Of a DNA stretch of 64,000 nt, positions 16,848 to 25,905 are shown in pieces (position 1 is the stretch's first letter; each line of letters starts with the position of its first letter). The translations under genes and the position numbers were made by a program. The notes beneath the pieces are model-generated. The model had not been told where the DNA came from and did not search any database. It worked only from the letters and a program-made list of their open reading frames with translations. This DNA comes from Candidatus Krumholzibacteriota bacterium (GTDB lineage Bacteria; Krumholzibacteriota; Krumholzibacteriia; Krumholzibacteriales; Krumholzibacteriaceae), in NCBI GenBank assembly GCA_016932415.1, contig JAFGCX010000010.1:62001-126000 (forward strand). The letters are read 5' to 3'.

Positions 16848-18835
16848 ATAAAAGGATAGGCGTATATATCTGCCAGTGCGGTTCGAATATCTCCGATTAT
16901 GTCGATGTCGAGAAGGTGCGCGACGCGGTAAAGGATGTCGACGGCGTAGCTCTGGCGAAGATAACCATGTTTGCCTGTGCCGATTCAACGCAGCAGGAAA
17001 TGATCCGCGATATAGAAGATCAGAACCTCGACGGGTTGGTAGTAGCGTCATGTTCACCAAAGCTGCATCTCTTCACGTTCAGGAATGTTGCCGAACGAGC
17101 GGGCATGAACAAGTATAACTATGTACAGGCCAATATCAGGGAACAAGGCTCCTGGGCCCACTCGGACAAACCGGCGGAGGCCACTGAAAAGGCGATAAAG
17201 AGCGTTAAGGCGGCAATCGCGCGGACAAAGCTCTCAGAACCTCTCATCTCGCCGGTGATCTCGTCGGAAAACGTGGTTCTTGTCGTCGGGGCGGGCATAG
17301 CGGGGATGAGAGCCGCTCTCGATCTCGCCAAGACAGGCACCAGGGTATATCTTGTGGAAAAAGACCACTTTGTCGGTGGAAGAGTATCCCAGTGGGGGGA
17401 GATCTTTCCTACCGATGAAAAAGGGCGGGAAGTAATCGGTGATTTCTACGGGGAAATAGTGAAAAACGATAATATCACGCTCCATACCGGGTGTGACGTT
17501 GTCTCCAGGGCGGGTAGCGTGGGCAATTTTGATATAAGGTTGAAGATCAAACCCCGTGGAATAGTACCGGGATCGGGCGCGGGACTGTCAGGCGATTTCG
17601 AGGAAAGGTTATCGAAGGCGATAGATATCTGTCCGGTCTTCGTCGAGGATGATTTCAATTTTGGGCTGACCAGGAGAAAAGCCATCTACAGGAGTGCCGG
17701 CCGGATGCCGGCAGTACCTGTTTTGGACAGGAGAAACTGTACCGGATGCGGCGAATGCGTGAAGATATGTCCCGAAATCGATATTCATGCTGAAGAAACA
17801 TTTCAGGATATAAAAGCCGGTTCGGTGATTGTGGCGACAGGGTTCGATCCATATCAGCCTTCGAAGGGCGAATTTGGATACGGCGAAATAGAAAACGTGA
17901 TCACTTTTCAACAGATGAGGCGTTTGCTGGAGATAGAATGTGATGGAAAGGAAGAAGGCGCCAGATGTGTCAGGAAAGGCACGCTGTTATACAATGGCAG
18001 GAAGATCAGGAATATCGCCTGGATCTTCTGCGTCGGCAGCCGCCAGACGGGAGCGCTTGAAGGAGACAACAAATATTGCTCGAGGTACTGTTGCGCATCT
18101 GCCATCCACGCTTCTATCCTCACCCGTGAGAAATTTGACGGAATCAATAATATTCATTTCACCAGGGGCGTCAGGACGTATGGCAAGCTAGAGATCCTGT
18201 ACGAGGAATCGTCGATCGCCGGGGATATCTATCTGCAGTCGTTCGATGACGCGCCTCCCGTGGTAGCACAGGAAAAAGGCGTCACCACGGTAAAGGTCAG
18301 GGATGTACTGACCGAGGACAGGGAGATGGAAGTGGAAGCCGATCTTGTCGTCCTTGTTACCGGGATGGTGCCGCGTTCCGATACTTCCATAGCCGAGATA
18401 ATGAAGGTGCCTGTCGGGAGAGACAGATTTTTTAACGAAGTACACCCGAAACTTAAACCTGTCGAAACGGTGATGGATGGTATATTCCTCGCCGGAACCT
18501 CGCAAGGCCCTAAAAATATCACTGAGACTCTTAATGCTTCCAACTCTGCAGCTATCAAGGCGCACGCGCTGGTCAGTTCCGGCGAGATCGAACTGGAACC
18601 AACGATGGCGAAGATAGACAGAAAACTCTGCGAGTGGTGCGGCAATTGTTTAGATTCCTGCCCGTTCAACGCGATCGACAGGGAAGAATACGAGGGTAAG
18701 ACGGTAGCCGTGGTAAACACCTCGACCTGCAAAGGTTGCGGTATGTGCCTGCCGGTATGTCCGGTGAACGCTATCCAGCTGACAGGATTCAGCGACAGTG
18801 AAATCATTTCGATGATAGACGCGTTGTCGGAGTGA
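16844..18835 (+). CDS. qmoB: QmoB/HdrA-like flavin and iron-sulfur oxidoreductase subunit
   Basis: A 663-residue HdrA-like protein with an N-terminal HdrA domain (IGVYICQCGSNI, FACADSTQ, ASCSPKLH), a FAD domain (LVVGAGIAGMRAALD, about 146-160), a mid ferredoxin motif CTGCGECVKICP (about 300), the CVGSRQ and YCSRYCC cluster region and a C-terminal two-cluster ferredoxin (CEWCGNCLDSCP, CKGCGMCLPVCP, about 600-650). The place of the HdrA motif D-C-x-x-C reads FPTDEKGREV (188-197), so those two cysteines are missing. QmoB usually ends in an MvhD domain; here that domain is the separate gene upstream. The pair with the previous gene forms a two-flavoprotein Qmo-like core. Confidence 0.78.
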   Translation: MNKRIGVYICQCGSNISDYVDVEKVRDAVKDVDGVALAKITMFACADSTQQEMIRDIEDQNLDGLVVASCSPKLHLFTFRNVAERAGMNKYNYVQANIREQGSWAHSDKPAEATEKAIKSVKAAIARTKLSEPLISPVISSENVVLVVGAGIAGMRAALDLAKTGTRVYLVEKDHFVGGRVSQWGEIFPTDEKGREVIGDFYGEIVKNDNITLHTGCDVVSRAGSVGNFDIRLKIKPRGIVPGSGAGLSGDFEERLSKAIDICPVFVEDDFNFGLTRRKAIYRSAGRMPAVPVLDRRNCTGCGECVKICPEIDIHAEETFQDIKAGSVIVATGFDPYQPSKGEFGYGEIENVITFQQMRRLLEIECDGKEEGARCVRKGTLLYNGRKIRNIAWIFCVGSRQTGALEGDNKYCSRYCCASAIHASILTREKFDGINNIHFTRGVRTYGKLEILYEESSIAGDIYLQSFDDAPPVVAQEKGVTTVKVRDVLTEDREMEVEADLVVLVTGMVPRSDTSIAEIMKVPVGRDRFFNEVHPKLKPVETVMDGIFLAGTSQGPKNITETLNASNSAAIKAHALVSSGEIELEPTMAKIDRKLCEWCGNCLDSCPFNAIDREEYEGKTVAVVNTSTCKGCGMCLPVCPVNAIQLTGFSDSEIISMIDALSE

Positions 18836-18852
18836 CCGGAGGATCGTCAGTA

Positions 18853-19131
18853 ATGAACGACAAGAGATCTACCGTGGACGAGATGAAAAAAACCAGGAAG
18901 GTTCCGGACGGGCTCAACGCGGGGCTGAAAGAGATGCGCGGGATCAGAAAAAAGATCCTGACATCTCTTGGTTCGGAACCTAAGACGATCCCCGCGATAG
19001 CTTCCGAGACCGGTCTCAAGCAGGCAGAAGTCACATATCACCTGATGACGATGAGAAAATTCAACGAGATCGAGGTTGAAAGCATGGATGATATGGACGA
19101 ATATTATTTGTACAGAAAGACAGAGGGATAG
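18853..19131 (+). CDS. Small winged-helix protein inside the Qmo-like operon
   Basis: A 92-residue protein, mostly one winged-helix domain of the ArsR/MarR-like type: helices around IRKKILTSLG, a helix-turn-helix with IPAIASETGLKQAEVTYHLMTM, and a charged wing and tail. It has no obvious cysteine sensor. The ATG at 18853 follows GGAGG by 10 nt. It sits between the QmoB- and QmoC-like genes with almost no spacing, so it is cotranscribed with them and may regulate the operon or contact a subunit. Confidence 0.68.
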   Translation: MNDKRSTVDEMKKTRKVPDGLNAGLKEMRGIRKKILTSLGSEPKTIPAIASETGLKQAEVTYHLMTMRKFNEIEVESMDDMDEYYLYRKTEG

Positions 19132-19135
19132 CGAG

Positions 19136-20299
19136 ATGGTGATGATCAGGCCGGAATTCTCCGATGAGATAAAGAAGTTCGGCGGCGTCGATTTCAACGC
19201 GTGCTACAACTGTGGCAGTTGCACAGCTGTCTGCCCCTTGTCTGAAAATGACAACACATTTCCAAGACGGCTGCTCAGGTACACAGTCCTTGGAATGGAA
19301 GAAGAGATACATAAGTCTTCTGATCCCTGGCTCTGTTATTATTGCGGCGATTGCAGCGAGACCTGCCCGCGCCAGGCGAATCCCGGCGAGATAATGATGG
19401 CCTTGAGAAGATACCTTACGGCCAGTTACGACTGGACGGGATTGTCGAGAAGATTCTATACCTCAAAAGCATGGGGAATCGGTTCCCTGGCCCTGATATC
19501 CGCCATGGTGATCATGCTTTTTGCTTTTTTCCTGCCATTTACCGCTGATCCGGCCACATTGATAAATGAAGAGGGTGGAGTGATGATAAATAATTTCGTC
19601 AGCGGGATGAACGGGGAGACTTTCGTAAGGGTGATCGAGACCGGCGACTGGGTAATGGCGGGAATAATATCGTTCTTCCTGATATCGAATATTTTCAATA
19701 TGTACCTGAAGATCGTGATAAGGAACAGAAAAAAGGTCCGGGTCCCCTTTCACCTGTATATCAGGGAGGCATGGAACCTCTTCTTTCATTTTGGCACGCA
19801 GTTCAGGTTCTCAAAATGCGAGGGAAGATCGTATTGGGTCCTTCACTGGTTGCTGATGTCGGGGTACACGATCATGTTCACGATGATCGTCCTCTTTCTC
19901 CCATGGTTCCAGACGGAGAAGATACACCCCTTTTATCATCCACAGCGTTTCTTTGGATATTATGCGACCTTCGGCATTTTGCTCGCTATTATCGTATGGT
20001 CTGTCAACAGGTTGCGCAAGAGCGGCGAGATACACAAGTATTCCCATAAAACCGACTGGGTCTTCCTTATAATGCTTTTCTTCACGACCCTGACAGGGAT
20101 CATGCTGCACATCTTCAGGATAAGCGGTTATGTACACGCTTCTTATTACACTTACGTCATCCACCTGGCGGTTCTTGTGCCGATGCTTCTTGTCGAAGTC
20201 CCATTTTCAAAATGGTCGCATCTGGCTTACCGTCCACTTGCCATTTATTTTACCAACCTCGTAAACCTTGCTGCCGATCGTCAAAAAAACGGCGGGTGA
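19136..20299 (+). CDS. qmoC: QmoC-like membrane subunit (HdrC ferredoxin domain plus b-type cytochrome domain)
   Basis: A 387-residue fusion: an N-terminal HdrC-type domain with two 4Fe-4S motifs (CYNCGSCTAVCPL and CYYCGDCSETCPR, about 20-80) and six transmembrane helices (about 115-375). Histidine-rich helices such as SYWVLHWLLMSGYT and GIMLHIF fit heme b ligands and quinone exchange. This layout is that of QmoC, which carries electrons between the QmoAB flavoproteins and the quinone pool. The start at 19136 follows AGAGGGATAG; the longer frame overlaps the wHTH gene. It closes the operon. Confidence 0.82.
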   Translation: MVMIRPEFSDEIKKFGGVDFNACYNCGSCTAVCPLSENDNTFPRRLLRYTVLGMEEEIHKSSDPWLCYYCGDCSETCPRQANPGEIMMALRRYLTASYDWTGLSRRFYTSKAWGIGSLALISAMVIMLFAFFLPFTADPATLINEEGGVMINNFVSGMNGETFVRVIETGDWVMAGIISFFLISNIFNMYLKIVIRNRKKVRVPFHLYIREAWNLFFHFGTQFRFSKCEGRSYWVLHWLLMSGYTIMFTMIVLFLPWFQTEKIHPFYHPQRFFGYYATFGILLAIIVWSVNRLRKSGEIHKYSHKTDWVFLIMLFFTTLTGIMLHIFRISGYVHASYYTYVIHLAVLVPMLLVEVPFSKWSHLAYRPLAIYFTNLVNLAADRQKNGG

Positions 20300-20325
20300 T
20301 CCGGCTGCATATGTTTTTGTAATCA

Positions 20326-20345
20326 ATCAGCGGCTGATCGCTGAT
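20326..20345. repeat. 7-bp inverted repeat in the gap after the QmoC-like gene
   Basis: ATCAGCG, a 6-nt loop and CGCTGAT form a small hairpin. It is not followed by a T run, so it is either a weak terminator or a protein-binding site. Confidence 0.3.
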
Positions 20346-20412
20346 CATCCACTTTGATCTTATGAGGCGAGTCTGTTTACTGGCATCAAAATCTTTACAC
20401 GCGGGAGCAGAG

Positions 20413-20442
20413 TTGATATACTTTCCCGCCTGATGGTATAGT
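20413..20442 (+). promoter_or_regulatory. Sigma-70-type promoter before the sulfhydrylase gene
   Basis: TTGATA (20413-20418), an 18-nt spacer and TATAGT (20437-20442): five of six matches at both elements. It lies about 50 nt before the ATG at 20490, which has GGAAAGGGG upstream. Confidence 0.5.
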
Positions 20443-20489
20443 CGATAGTAGTTGATTTTATAAACGAGGATACAGGGAAAGGGGTTTCC

Positions 20490-21884
20490 ATGAAAGAGGG
20501 ATGCAAACTCTGGTCTTATTCCAGAGAAGAGTGGCTCGAATACGGCAAAAAACTGATGGAAGAAAGATCGGAGAAGATCAGGATCGCCAAGACGAAGAAA
20601 TTCGATACTGTCGCGACTCATGGATTGTATGACCCGGACACGTCTCATACATATAACAGCGCGTCGATCATAGAACCGATCTACATGAGCACGGCGCAGG
20701 CATATTATAACAGTGCCGAGATGGAAGCCGCTCTGGCCTATGAGATCCCTACCTGGTGCTATACGAGGATAGCGAATCCGTCGAATTATTTTCTAGAGGA
20801 AACGATAGCCCTGCTCGAGACGTACGGGACCGATCTGGAAGCGAGCTGCTGCGCGATTTCCTCAGGGATGGCGGCGATACGTACGGCGACGGAACCATTT
20901 CTCGAAAAAGACGACTCTCTCCCTCCCGCGAACTTCGTCGCGTCGGCCAAGGTTTACGGAGGGACCTTTCAGCAGTTTGCTCTTCGAAGGGGAGTCGAAC
21001 AGGGTATCGACGTAAGATGGATCCGTGATCCATTCGATCTTGAGGAGTGGAAATCGAACGTCGACGAGGGGACGAGATTCCTTTACGGCGAGTTCCCCTC
21101 CAATCCTCAGGTCGCCATATTCGATATAGCCGAAGTCGCGAAGATCGCCCACGCGAACGGCGTGCCACTTATAGTCGACGCGACATGCGCTTCGCCCGCT
21201 CTGACCCGTCCTCTCGAGCATGGTGCCGACATTGTGGTCCAGTCTGCTACGAAGGTCATATGCAGCAGCGGGTTCGGGATAGCGGGGACGCTTACCTCAA
21301 AGAAGAATATAGTCAGCAAGGTCGGTTGTGATGAGATGAAGGCAGATTTCGCGACATGGACAAAACTTTGGCCGTACAGGGATAATGGGCCGGCGCTGAG
21401 TCCGATGAACGCGATAATGGCTTTAAGCGACCTGAGGTATCTCCGTATGCGGATGGCCCATATGAGCCGAAGCGCCTTGAAGGTCGCCAAATATCTCGAA
21501 GCGCATCCAAAGGTCGACGCTGCTCACTATCCCGGGTTGATCAGTTATCCGGCGCATAAAGTGGCAAAGAAATATATGAAACTTGCCGACACGGATGAGA
21601 ATATGTACGGATTCATGCTCGCATTCGAGATAGCCGAGAAGACTCCGGACGGTTCCGCGAACGCCAGGAGATTCTATGACGCGCTTGAAATGATCTGGCG
21701 TGCTACTGATCTCGGGCGGGTCAAGACTGTCGCCACGCTGAACGCGATCTCTACGCACCAGCAGCAGGGTGAGGAAGGAAGGGCTCTTGCCTCGATCAAG
21801 CCCTCGACCTGTCGTCTGGCGCTCGGTATCGAGGACGTCGATGATGTTATCTCCGATCTTGATCAGGCCCTTGCCAAGATCTAG
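20490..21884 (+). CDS. PLP-dependent trans-sulfuration enzyme, O-acetyl/succinyl-homoserine sulfhydrylase-like
   Basis: A 464-residue fold-type I PLP enzyme of the Cys/Met metabolism family. Seen: WCYTRIANPSN near the active-site entrance, SSGMAAI, VYGGTFQ, the aspartate segment PLIVDATCASP and the PLP-lysine motif VQSATKVICSSG, with the C-terminal STCRLALGIEDVDD. The long N-terminal arm (about 60 residues before IIEPIYMSTAQ) is larger than in many relatives. It would add sulfide or persulfide sulfur to an activated homoserine. It follows the Qmo-like operon and ends at a strong terminator, so reduced sulfur from that module may feed it; the substrate cannot be fixed by sequence alone. Confidence 0.8.
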   Translation: MKEGCKLWSYSREEWLEYGKKLMEERSEKIRIAKTKKFDTVATHGLYDPDTSHTYNSASIIEPIYMSTAQAYYNSAEMEAALAYEIPTWCYTRIANPSNYFLEETIALLETYGTDLEASCCAISSGMAAIRTATEPFLEKDDSLPPANFVASAKVYGGTFQQFALRRGVEQGIDVRWIRDPFDLEEWKSNVDEGTRFLYGEFPSNPQVAIFDIAEVAKIAHANGVPLIVDATCASPALTRPLEHGADIVVQSATKVICSSGFGIAGTLTSKKNIVSKVGCDEMKADFATWTKLWPYRDNGPALSPMNAIMALSDLRYLRMRMAHMSRSALKVAKYLEAHPKVDAAHYPGLISYPAHKVAKKYMKLADTDENMYGFMLAFEIAEKTPDGSANARRFYDALEMIWRATDLGRVKTVATLNAISTHQQQGEEGRALASIKPSTCRLALGIEDVDDVISDLDQALAKI

Positions 21885-21928
21885 GGCTGGACGGGGTCTC
21901 TCTGATCTTCAGTACGATACCTGCCATG

Positions 21929-21961
21929 CAGCCGGGTGCGATCTGCTCCCGGCTGTTTTTT
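21929..21961 (+). terminator. Rho-independent terminator after the sulfhydrylase gene
   Basis: CAGCCGGG (21929-21936) and CCCGGCTG (21948-21955) form a perfect 8-bp GC-rich stem with an 11-nt loop, followed by six T residues. It lies about 45 nt after the stop codon. Confidence 0.88.
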
Positions 21962-22081
21962 ACGATGCAACATATCTTCCCGGGCCAGCGTATAACAATA
22001 TGTGATCGGTGTCTGGCGAGACCGTAAAGGGCGTCGCGGAATCGATTCTGGCAAACATCACTTATAAAGGAGTAACGGGTT

Positions 22082-23353
22082 ATGGCTCTGTCGAGAAAGA
22101 AAAGCATTATCTGGCTGGCGATTATCGCTGTCATAGTAGTAGCTGTCATTATAATCGCCGCTGGGAGAAACGGCGAAAAGATGACATCGGTCCAGGTGAC
22201 TGAGACTGGAAGAGAGAATATGGTCGAGACTGTGACGGCGACGGGGAAGATAGAACCAAGGACCCAGGTGAAGATCAGCGCTGATGTCGCGGCGAAGATA
22301 ACATATCTCGGAGTGATGGAAGGTGACTGGGTCGAGAAGGGAGACCTCCTTGTCAGGCTCGACCAGGAAAGGTATGTAGCAGCTCTCGAACAGACTGAAG
22401 CGAACCTGCGTTCGGTGAAGGCGAACGCCAACCTCGCGAAAGAAAACCTGGCCAAAGCGCAGGTCGATTTCAAGCGGATAGAAAGCCTTGTAAGCCAGAA
22501 TCTCGAGTCTCAGGCGGTCTATGACCAGGCATGGTCAAGTGTACAGATCGAGAAAGCGAGGTATCAATCCGCTCTCGAACTTGTAGACCAGGCTCAGGCA
22601 GCTGTAAAACAGACTGAAGACAATCTTTCCAAGACGACTATATACGCCCCTATGGCCGGGACAATAAGTACGTTGAACAAGGAAGTCGGGGAAATAGCCC
22701 TCGGATCGCAGTTTCAGGAAGATGTAATCATGATCGTCTCCAACCTTGCGATCATGGAGGCTCTCGTCGATGTAGATGAGAACGATATCGTTAACGTGGC
22801 TCTTGGAGATAGCGCGAATATTGAAATAGACGCTTTTCCCGGCAGGATCTTTCATGGAATCGTCAGGGAGATAGCGAGCAGCGCCAGGATAAATGCCGCG
22901 GGGACGACTGAACAGAAGACGGAATTCGAAGTAAAACTGACAATAACTGATTCGGTCGATCAGCTGAGGCCCGGCATGACGGCAAGCGCCGATATAATTG
23001 TCGAGACGCGTGATGACGCTCTATGCGTACCGATCCAGTGCGTCACTGTCAGGACTCCGGACCAGCTTAAGGAAAAAGGCAATAATGACAAGGAAGCGGC
23101 AGACAGCACTCTTGCCGTGAAATATACGCCGGACAGGGATGGATTCGTCTCTGTCGTCTTTATCATAGAAGAGGGGACAGCCAGGGCGGTGCAGGTTGAA
23201 ACGGGTATCCAGAGCGAGACTCATATCGAGATCCTTGCGGGGATATCTGAGGGGGACAAGGTAGTCACTGGAAGTTACAGGGCGATAAGCCAGACGCTTG
23301 GAAACGGGATGGCAGTCAAGGTAGAGGAAGAGACCGGCGGCGAACGGGAATAA
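22082..23353 (+). CDS. Efflux membrane fusion protein (HlyD/MacA-type)
   Basis: A 423-residue periplasmic adaptor of MacA/RND type. One N-terminal membrane helix (about 9-27) is followed by a barrel-sandwich hybrid domain split by a coiled-coil hairpin (about 95-190; VEKGDLLVRLD and TTIYAPMAGTIS are the two lipoyl halves), then beta-barrel and membrane-proximal domains. A strong AAAGGAG precedes the ATG. Two MacB-type permease genes follow in the same direction. It would link them to an outer-membrane channel, but no TolC-like gene is present here. Confidence 0.86.
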   Translation: MALSRKKSIIWLAIIAVIVVAVIIIAAGRNGEKMTSVQVTETGRENMVETVTATGKIEPRTQVKISADVAAKITYLGVMEGDWVEKGDLLVRLDQERYVAALEQTEANLRSVKANANLAKENLAKAQVDFKRIESLVSQNLESQAVYDQAWSSVQIEKARYQSALELVDQAQAAVKQTEDNLSKTTIYAPMAGTISTLNKEVGEIALGSQFQEDVIMIVSNLAIMEALVDVDENDIVNVALGDSANIEIDAFPGRIFHGIVREIASSARINAAGTTEQKTEFEVKLTITDSVDQLRPGMTASADIIVETRDDALCVPIQCVTVRTPDQLKEKGNNDKEAADSTLAVKYTPDRDGFVSVVFIIEEGTARAVQVETGIQSETHIEILAGISEGDKVVTGSYRAISQTLGNGMAVKVEEETGGERE

Positions 23354-23358
23354 AAACT

Positions 23359-24597
23359 ATGAAGATCTTCCGTTTTATACTTGCCGAATCGTTAGGTGTC
23401 GCTGTCAGGGCTTTAATGGCCAATAAAAGCAGGGCGATCCTTACTACTCTCGGAGTCGTAATAGGTATCCTCGCCGTGGCTACGACTATGACGGTATCTA
23501 ACGGGCTTGGTAACAACTTCAGAGAATCGATTGCTGCAGTAGGTTCTGACGTATTATATGTCTCGAGGATGCCATGGATAATAACGGGAGATTTTTTCAG
23601 ATATCGCAACAGGCCCCGGATCACATATAAAGAGAGCGAACTGCTCGCCCGCAGGTTGACCGGATCGAAAGCTGTAAATCCATCGACCGGAACGGCCAGG
23701 AACGTCAAATTCAGATCGAACGTACTGGAAGACGTTACGATTATCGGCACGACAGACAAGCAGATGCTTGTCGCGAGCGGTGTGCCGGAATTCGGCCGGT
23801 TCTTCAGCGCCACCGATGTTCATAACAAAAAATCCGTATGCGTGATAGGGCGGGAGATCCGCGAACACCTCTTCGGGGAGGCCGATCCGCTTCACAAGGA
23901 TATCAAGATCGGAAGGCACAGTTTTTCCGTTATCGGAGTTATGGAAAAGCAGGGATCCGGAGGATTTTTCGGCGGCCCCAATTTCGACAGACAGATATTC
24001 GTTCCTATCACAAGCTTCGCGAAAGCATATGGAAACAGGAACCGCGGATTCACTATAGCTGTCAAGGCTTCAAGCCAGGAGGGGATCGAGGAGTTCAGAT
24101 ATGAACTTACGGGAGAGATGAGAAAGGTCCGCAAGCTCGGGCCGACAGACGAAGATGATTTTTCAATCAACAGCATGGACAGCCTGATGAACGCCTATAA
24201 CAATGTGATGGGCGTCGTTATCCTTATAGGTTTCATAATAACAAGTTTTTCCCTCTTCGTCGGCGGGATAGGGGTGATGAATATCATGCTTGTCTCTGTG
24301 ACGGAAAGAACGCGGGAAATCGGGATAAGGAAAGCGCTCGGAGCGCGTAGGAAGATAATCCTTACAGAGTTTCTGTTCGAATCATGTTTTATCTGCCTGA
24401 TAGGTGGGGGGATAGGCCTGCTTTTGTCCTACGTTGTCGCCGCTCTGATTGACAGCCTCGTCATGCCGGCGTCAGTTTCTCTTCCTGTCATAATGGCCGC
24501 GATAGCGATCTCGTTCATAGTGGGAATCGTGTCGGGAATCATGCCGGCGATGAGAGCGTCGAAGCTTAATCCGATCGACGCGCTGCAGTACGAATAA
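23359..24597 (+). CDS. ABC transporter permease, MacB/FtsX-type (first)
   Basis: A 412-residue permease with the four-helix MacB/FtsX layout: one helix near the N-terminus (about 25-45), a large periplasmic domain (about 50-280) and three helices at the end (about 285-400). The cytoplasmic coupling segment is ERTREIGIRKALGARR and the C-terminus is MRASKLNPIDALQYE, both family signatures. There is no ATP-binding domain. It begins 5 nt after the adaptor stop. Its sequence resembles the next gene in the C-terminal third, suggesting a heterodimer made by duplication. Confidence 0.86.
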   Translation: MKIFRFILAESLGVAVRALMANKSRAILTTLGVVIGILAVATTMTVSNGLGNNFRESIAAVGSDVLYVSRMPWIITGDFFRYRNRPRITYKESELLARRLTGSKAVNPSTGTARNVKFRSNVLEDVTIIGTTDKQMLVASGVPEFGRFFSATDVHNKKSVCVIGREIREHLFGEADPLHKDIKIGRHSFSVIGVMEKQGSGGFFGGPNFDRQIFVPITSFAKAYGNRNRGFTIAVKASSQEGIEEFRYELTGEMRKVRKLGPTDEDDFSINSMDSLMNAYNNVMGVVILIGFIITSFSLFVGGIGVMNIMLVSVTERTREIGIRKALGARRKIILTEFLFESCFICLIGGGIGLLLSYVVAALIDSLVMPASVSLPVIMAAIAISFIVGIVSGIMPAMRASKLNPIDALQYE

Positions 24598-24657
24598 GGG
24601 CGGGAAGAGGAAACTGCTCCGGGCCGGCGGAGGCCGGATGAAAAAGGTGATTTGAGA

Positions 24658-25905
24658 ATGTTTGTCTTTGAAGCGTTGAAAATGGCACTGTCGGCGATAA
24701 AAGCTCACAAGTTCAGATCGCTTCTGACGATGGTCGGGATAATCGCCGGCGTCGCTTCGATTATAGCGGTGATGACAGGTATCTCGGTTGTTCAGACGTC
24801 GATCGAAAAAGAGATCAGTGTCCTTGGCACACAGACATTTCAGGTGCAGAAGCAGGCTGCCGCCGGGGCTATCAGCGAAGCGGAGAGACGGAAGATCCAG
24901 CAACGCCGCCCCACGACGATAGAACATGCCAACGCGATCCGCGAACAGGTGAAAAGCGTCGATCTGGTAGGGCCTGAACTCTGGGGATATAATCATATAG
25001 CGTCTTACAGGGATAAAAAGACGAACAATAATCTTATGATCTGTGGCGGGTCCCCCGAATATACGACTAACAATACGCACTACGTCGAATTCGGGAGAAA
25101 TCTGTCCCAGGAAGATGTCAAGGTGGGAAGAAATGTTGTTCTGCTCGGCTTTGGTGTCGCGCAGGAGCTTTTTCCCTGGACCGATCCCCTGAACAAGACA
25201 ATCAAGATCGACGGACGCAAATTCAGGGTCGTCGGGGTCCTCGAGGACAAGAGTTCGGCTATAGGCGGCCGTTTCAACCAGTACCTGATAATCCCGATAT
25301 CGAGGTTCGTTAAGACATATGGACTGCGTGCTCCTGACGGGATGGAGCGTTCGGTCAATATAACGGTCAGGGCGAGGACTCCTGATCTGTTGCAGCAGGC
25401 CCTCGATGAGACGAGAGTAGTGATGAGAAAGGAGAGAGGCCTGAGACCTCACGAGGAGGATGATTTTACGATCTTTACAAATGATAGCAATATAAAGACT
25501 TTTAATGATACAACGGCAAGTATCAAGGCGGGCTCTTTCATGATAGGGATCATCGCGCTGATCGTCGCCGGTATAGGAATAATGAATATCATGCTTGTCT
25601 CGGTGACCGAGCGGACGAGAGAGATCGGGATCAGGAAAGCGCTTGGAGCCCGCCGCCGCAATATATTGCTTCAGTTTCTTATGGAAGCTGTCATCCTCTG
25701 CAATATAGGAGGTATTATAGGAGTCGCCCTGGGATTTGCACTGGGGAATATCATAAGTGTCGTGACCGATTTTTCCGCCCATATACCTTTCGAATGGACT
25801 ATCGTCGGTATAATCTTCTGTACAGCAGTCGGGGTCGGTTTCGGATTCTGGCCGGCGATGCGCGCTTCAAAGCTCGATCCGATCGATGCTCTGCATTATG
25901 AATAG
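24658..25905 (+). CDS. ABC transporter permease, MacB/FtsX-type (second)
   Basis: A 415-residue paralogue of the preceding permease, with the same MTERTREIGIRKALGARR-type coupling segment (here SVTERTREIGIRKALGARRR) and C-terminus MRASKLDPIDALHYE. N-terminal helix at about 20-40, periplasmic domain, then three helices. The ATG at 24658 has AAGGTG at 8 nt; a TTG at 24652 is too close to the site. The ATPase that both permeases need is not encoded in this window. Confidence 0.86.
   Translation: MFVFEALKMALSAIKAHKFRSLLTMVGIIAGVASIIAVMTGISVVQTSIEKEISVLGTQTFQVQKQAAAGAISEAERRKIQQRRPTTIEHANAIREQVKSVDLVGPELWGYNHIASYRDKKTNNNLMICGGSPEYTTNNTHYVEFGRNLSQEDVKVGRNVVLLGFGVAQELFPWTDPLNKTIKIDGRKFRVVGVLEDKSSAIGGRFNQYLIIPISRFVKTYGLRAPDGMERSVNITVRARTPDLLQQALDETRVVMRKERGLRPHEEDDFTIFTNDSNIKTFNDTTASIKAGSFMIGIIALIVAGIGIMNIMLVSVTERTREIGIRKALGARRRNILLQFLMEAVILCNIGGIIGVALGFALGNIISVVTDFSAHIPFEWTIVGIIFCTAVGVGFGFWPAMRASKLDPIDALHYE

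Noticed and set aside
24472-25782. Long reverse-strand open frame of over 400 codons
   Set aside because: It lies opposite the two MacB-type permease genes, is rich in His, Arg, Asp and Tyr without any motif, and is the expected antisense shadow of their codon bias.
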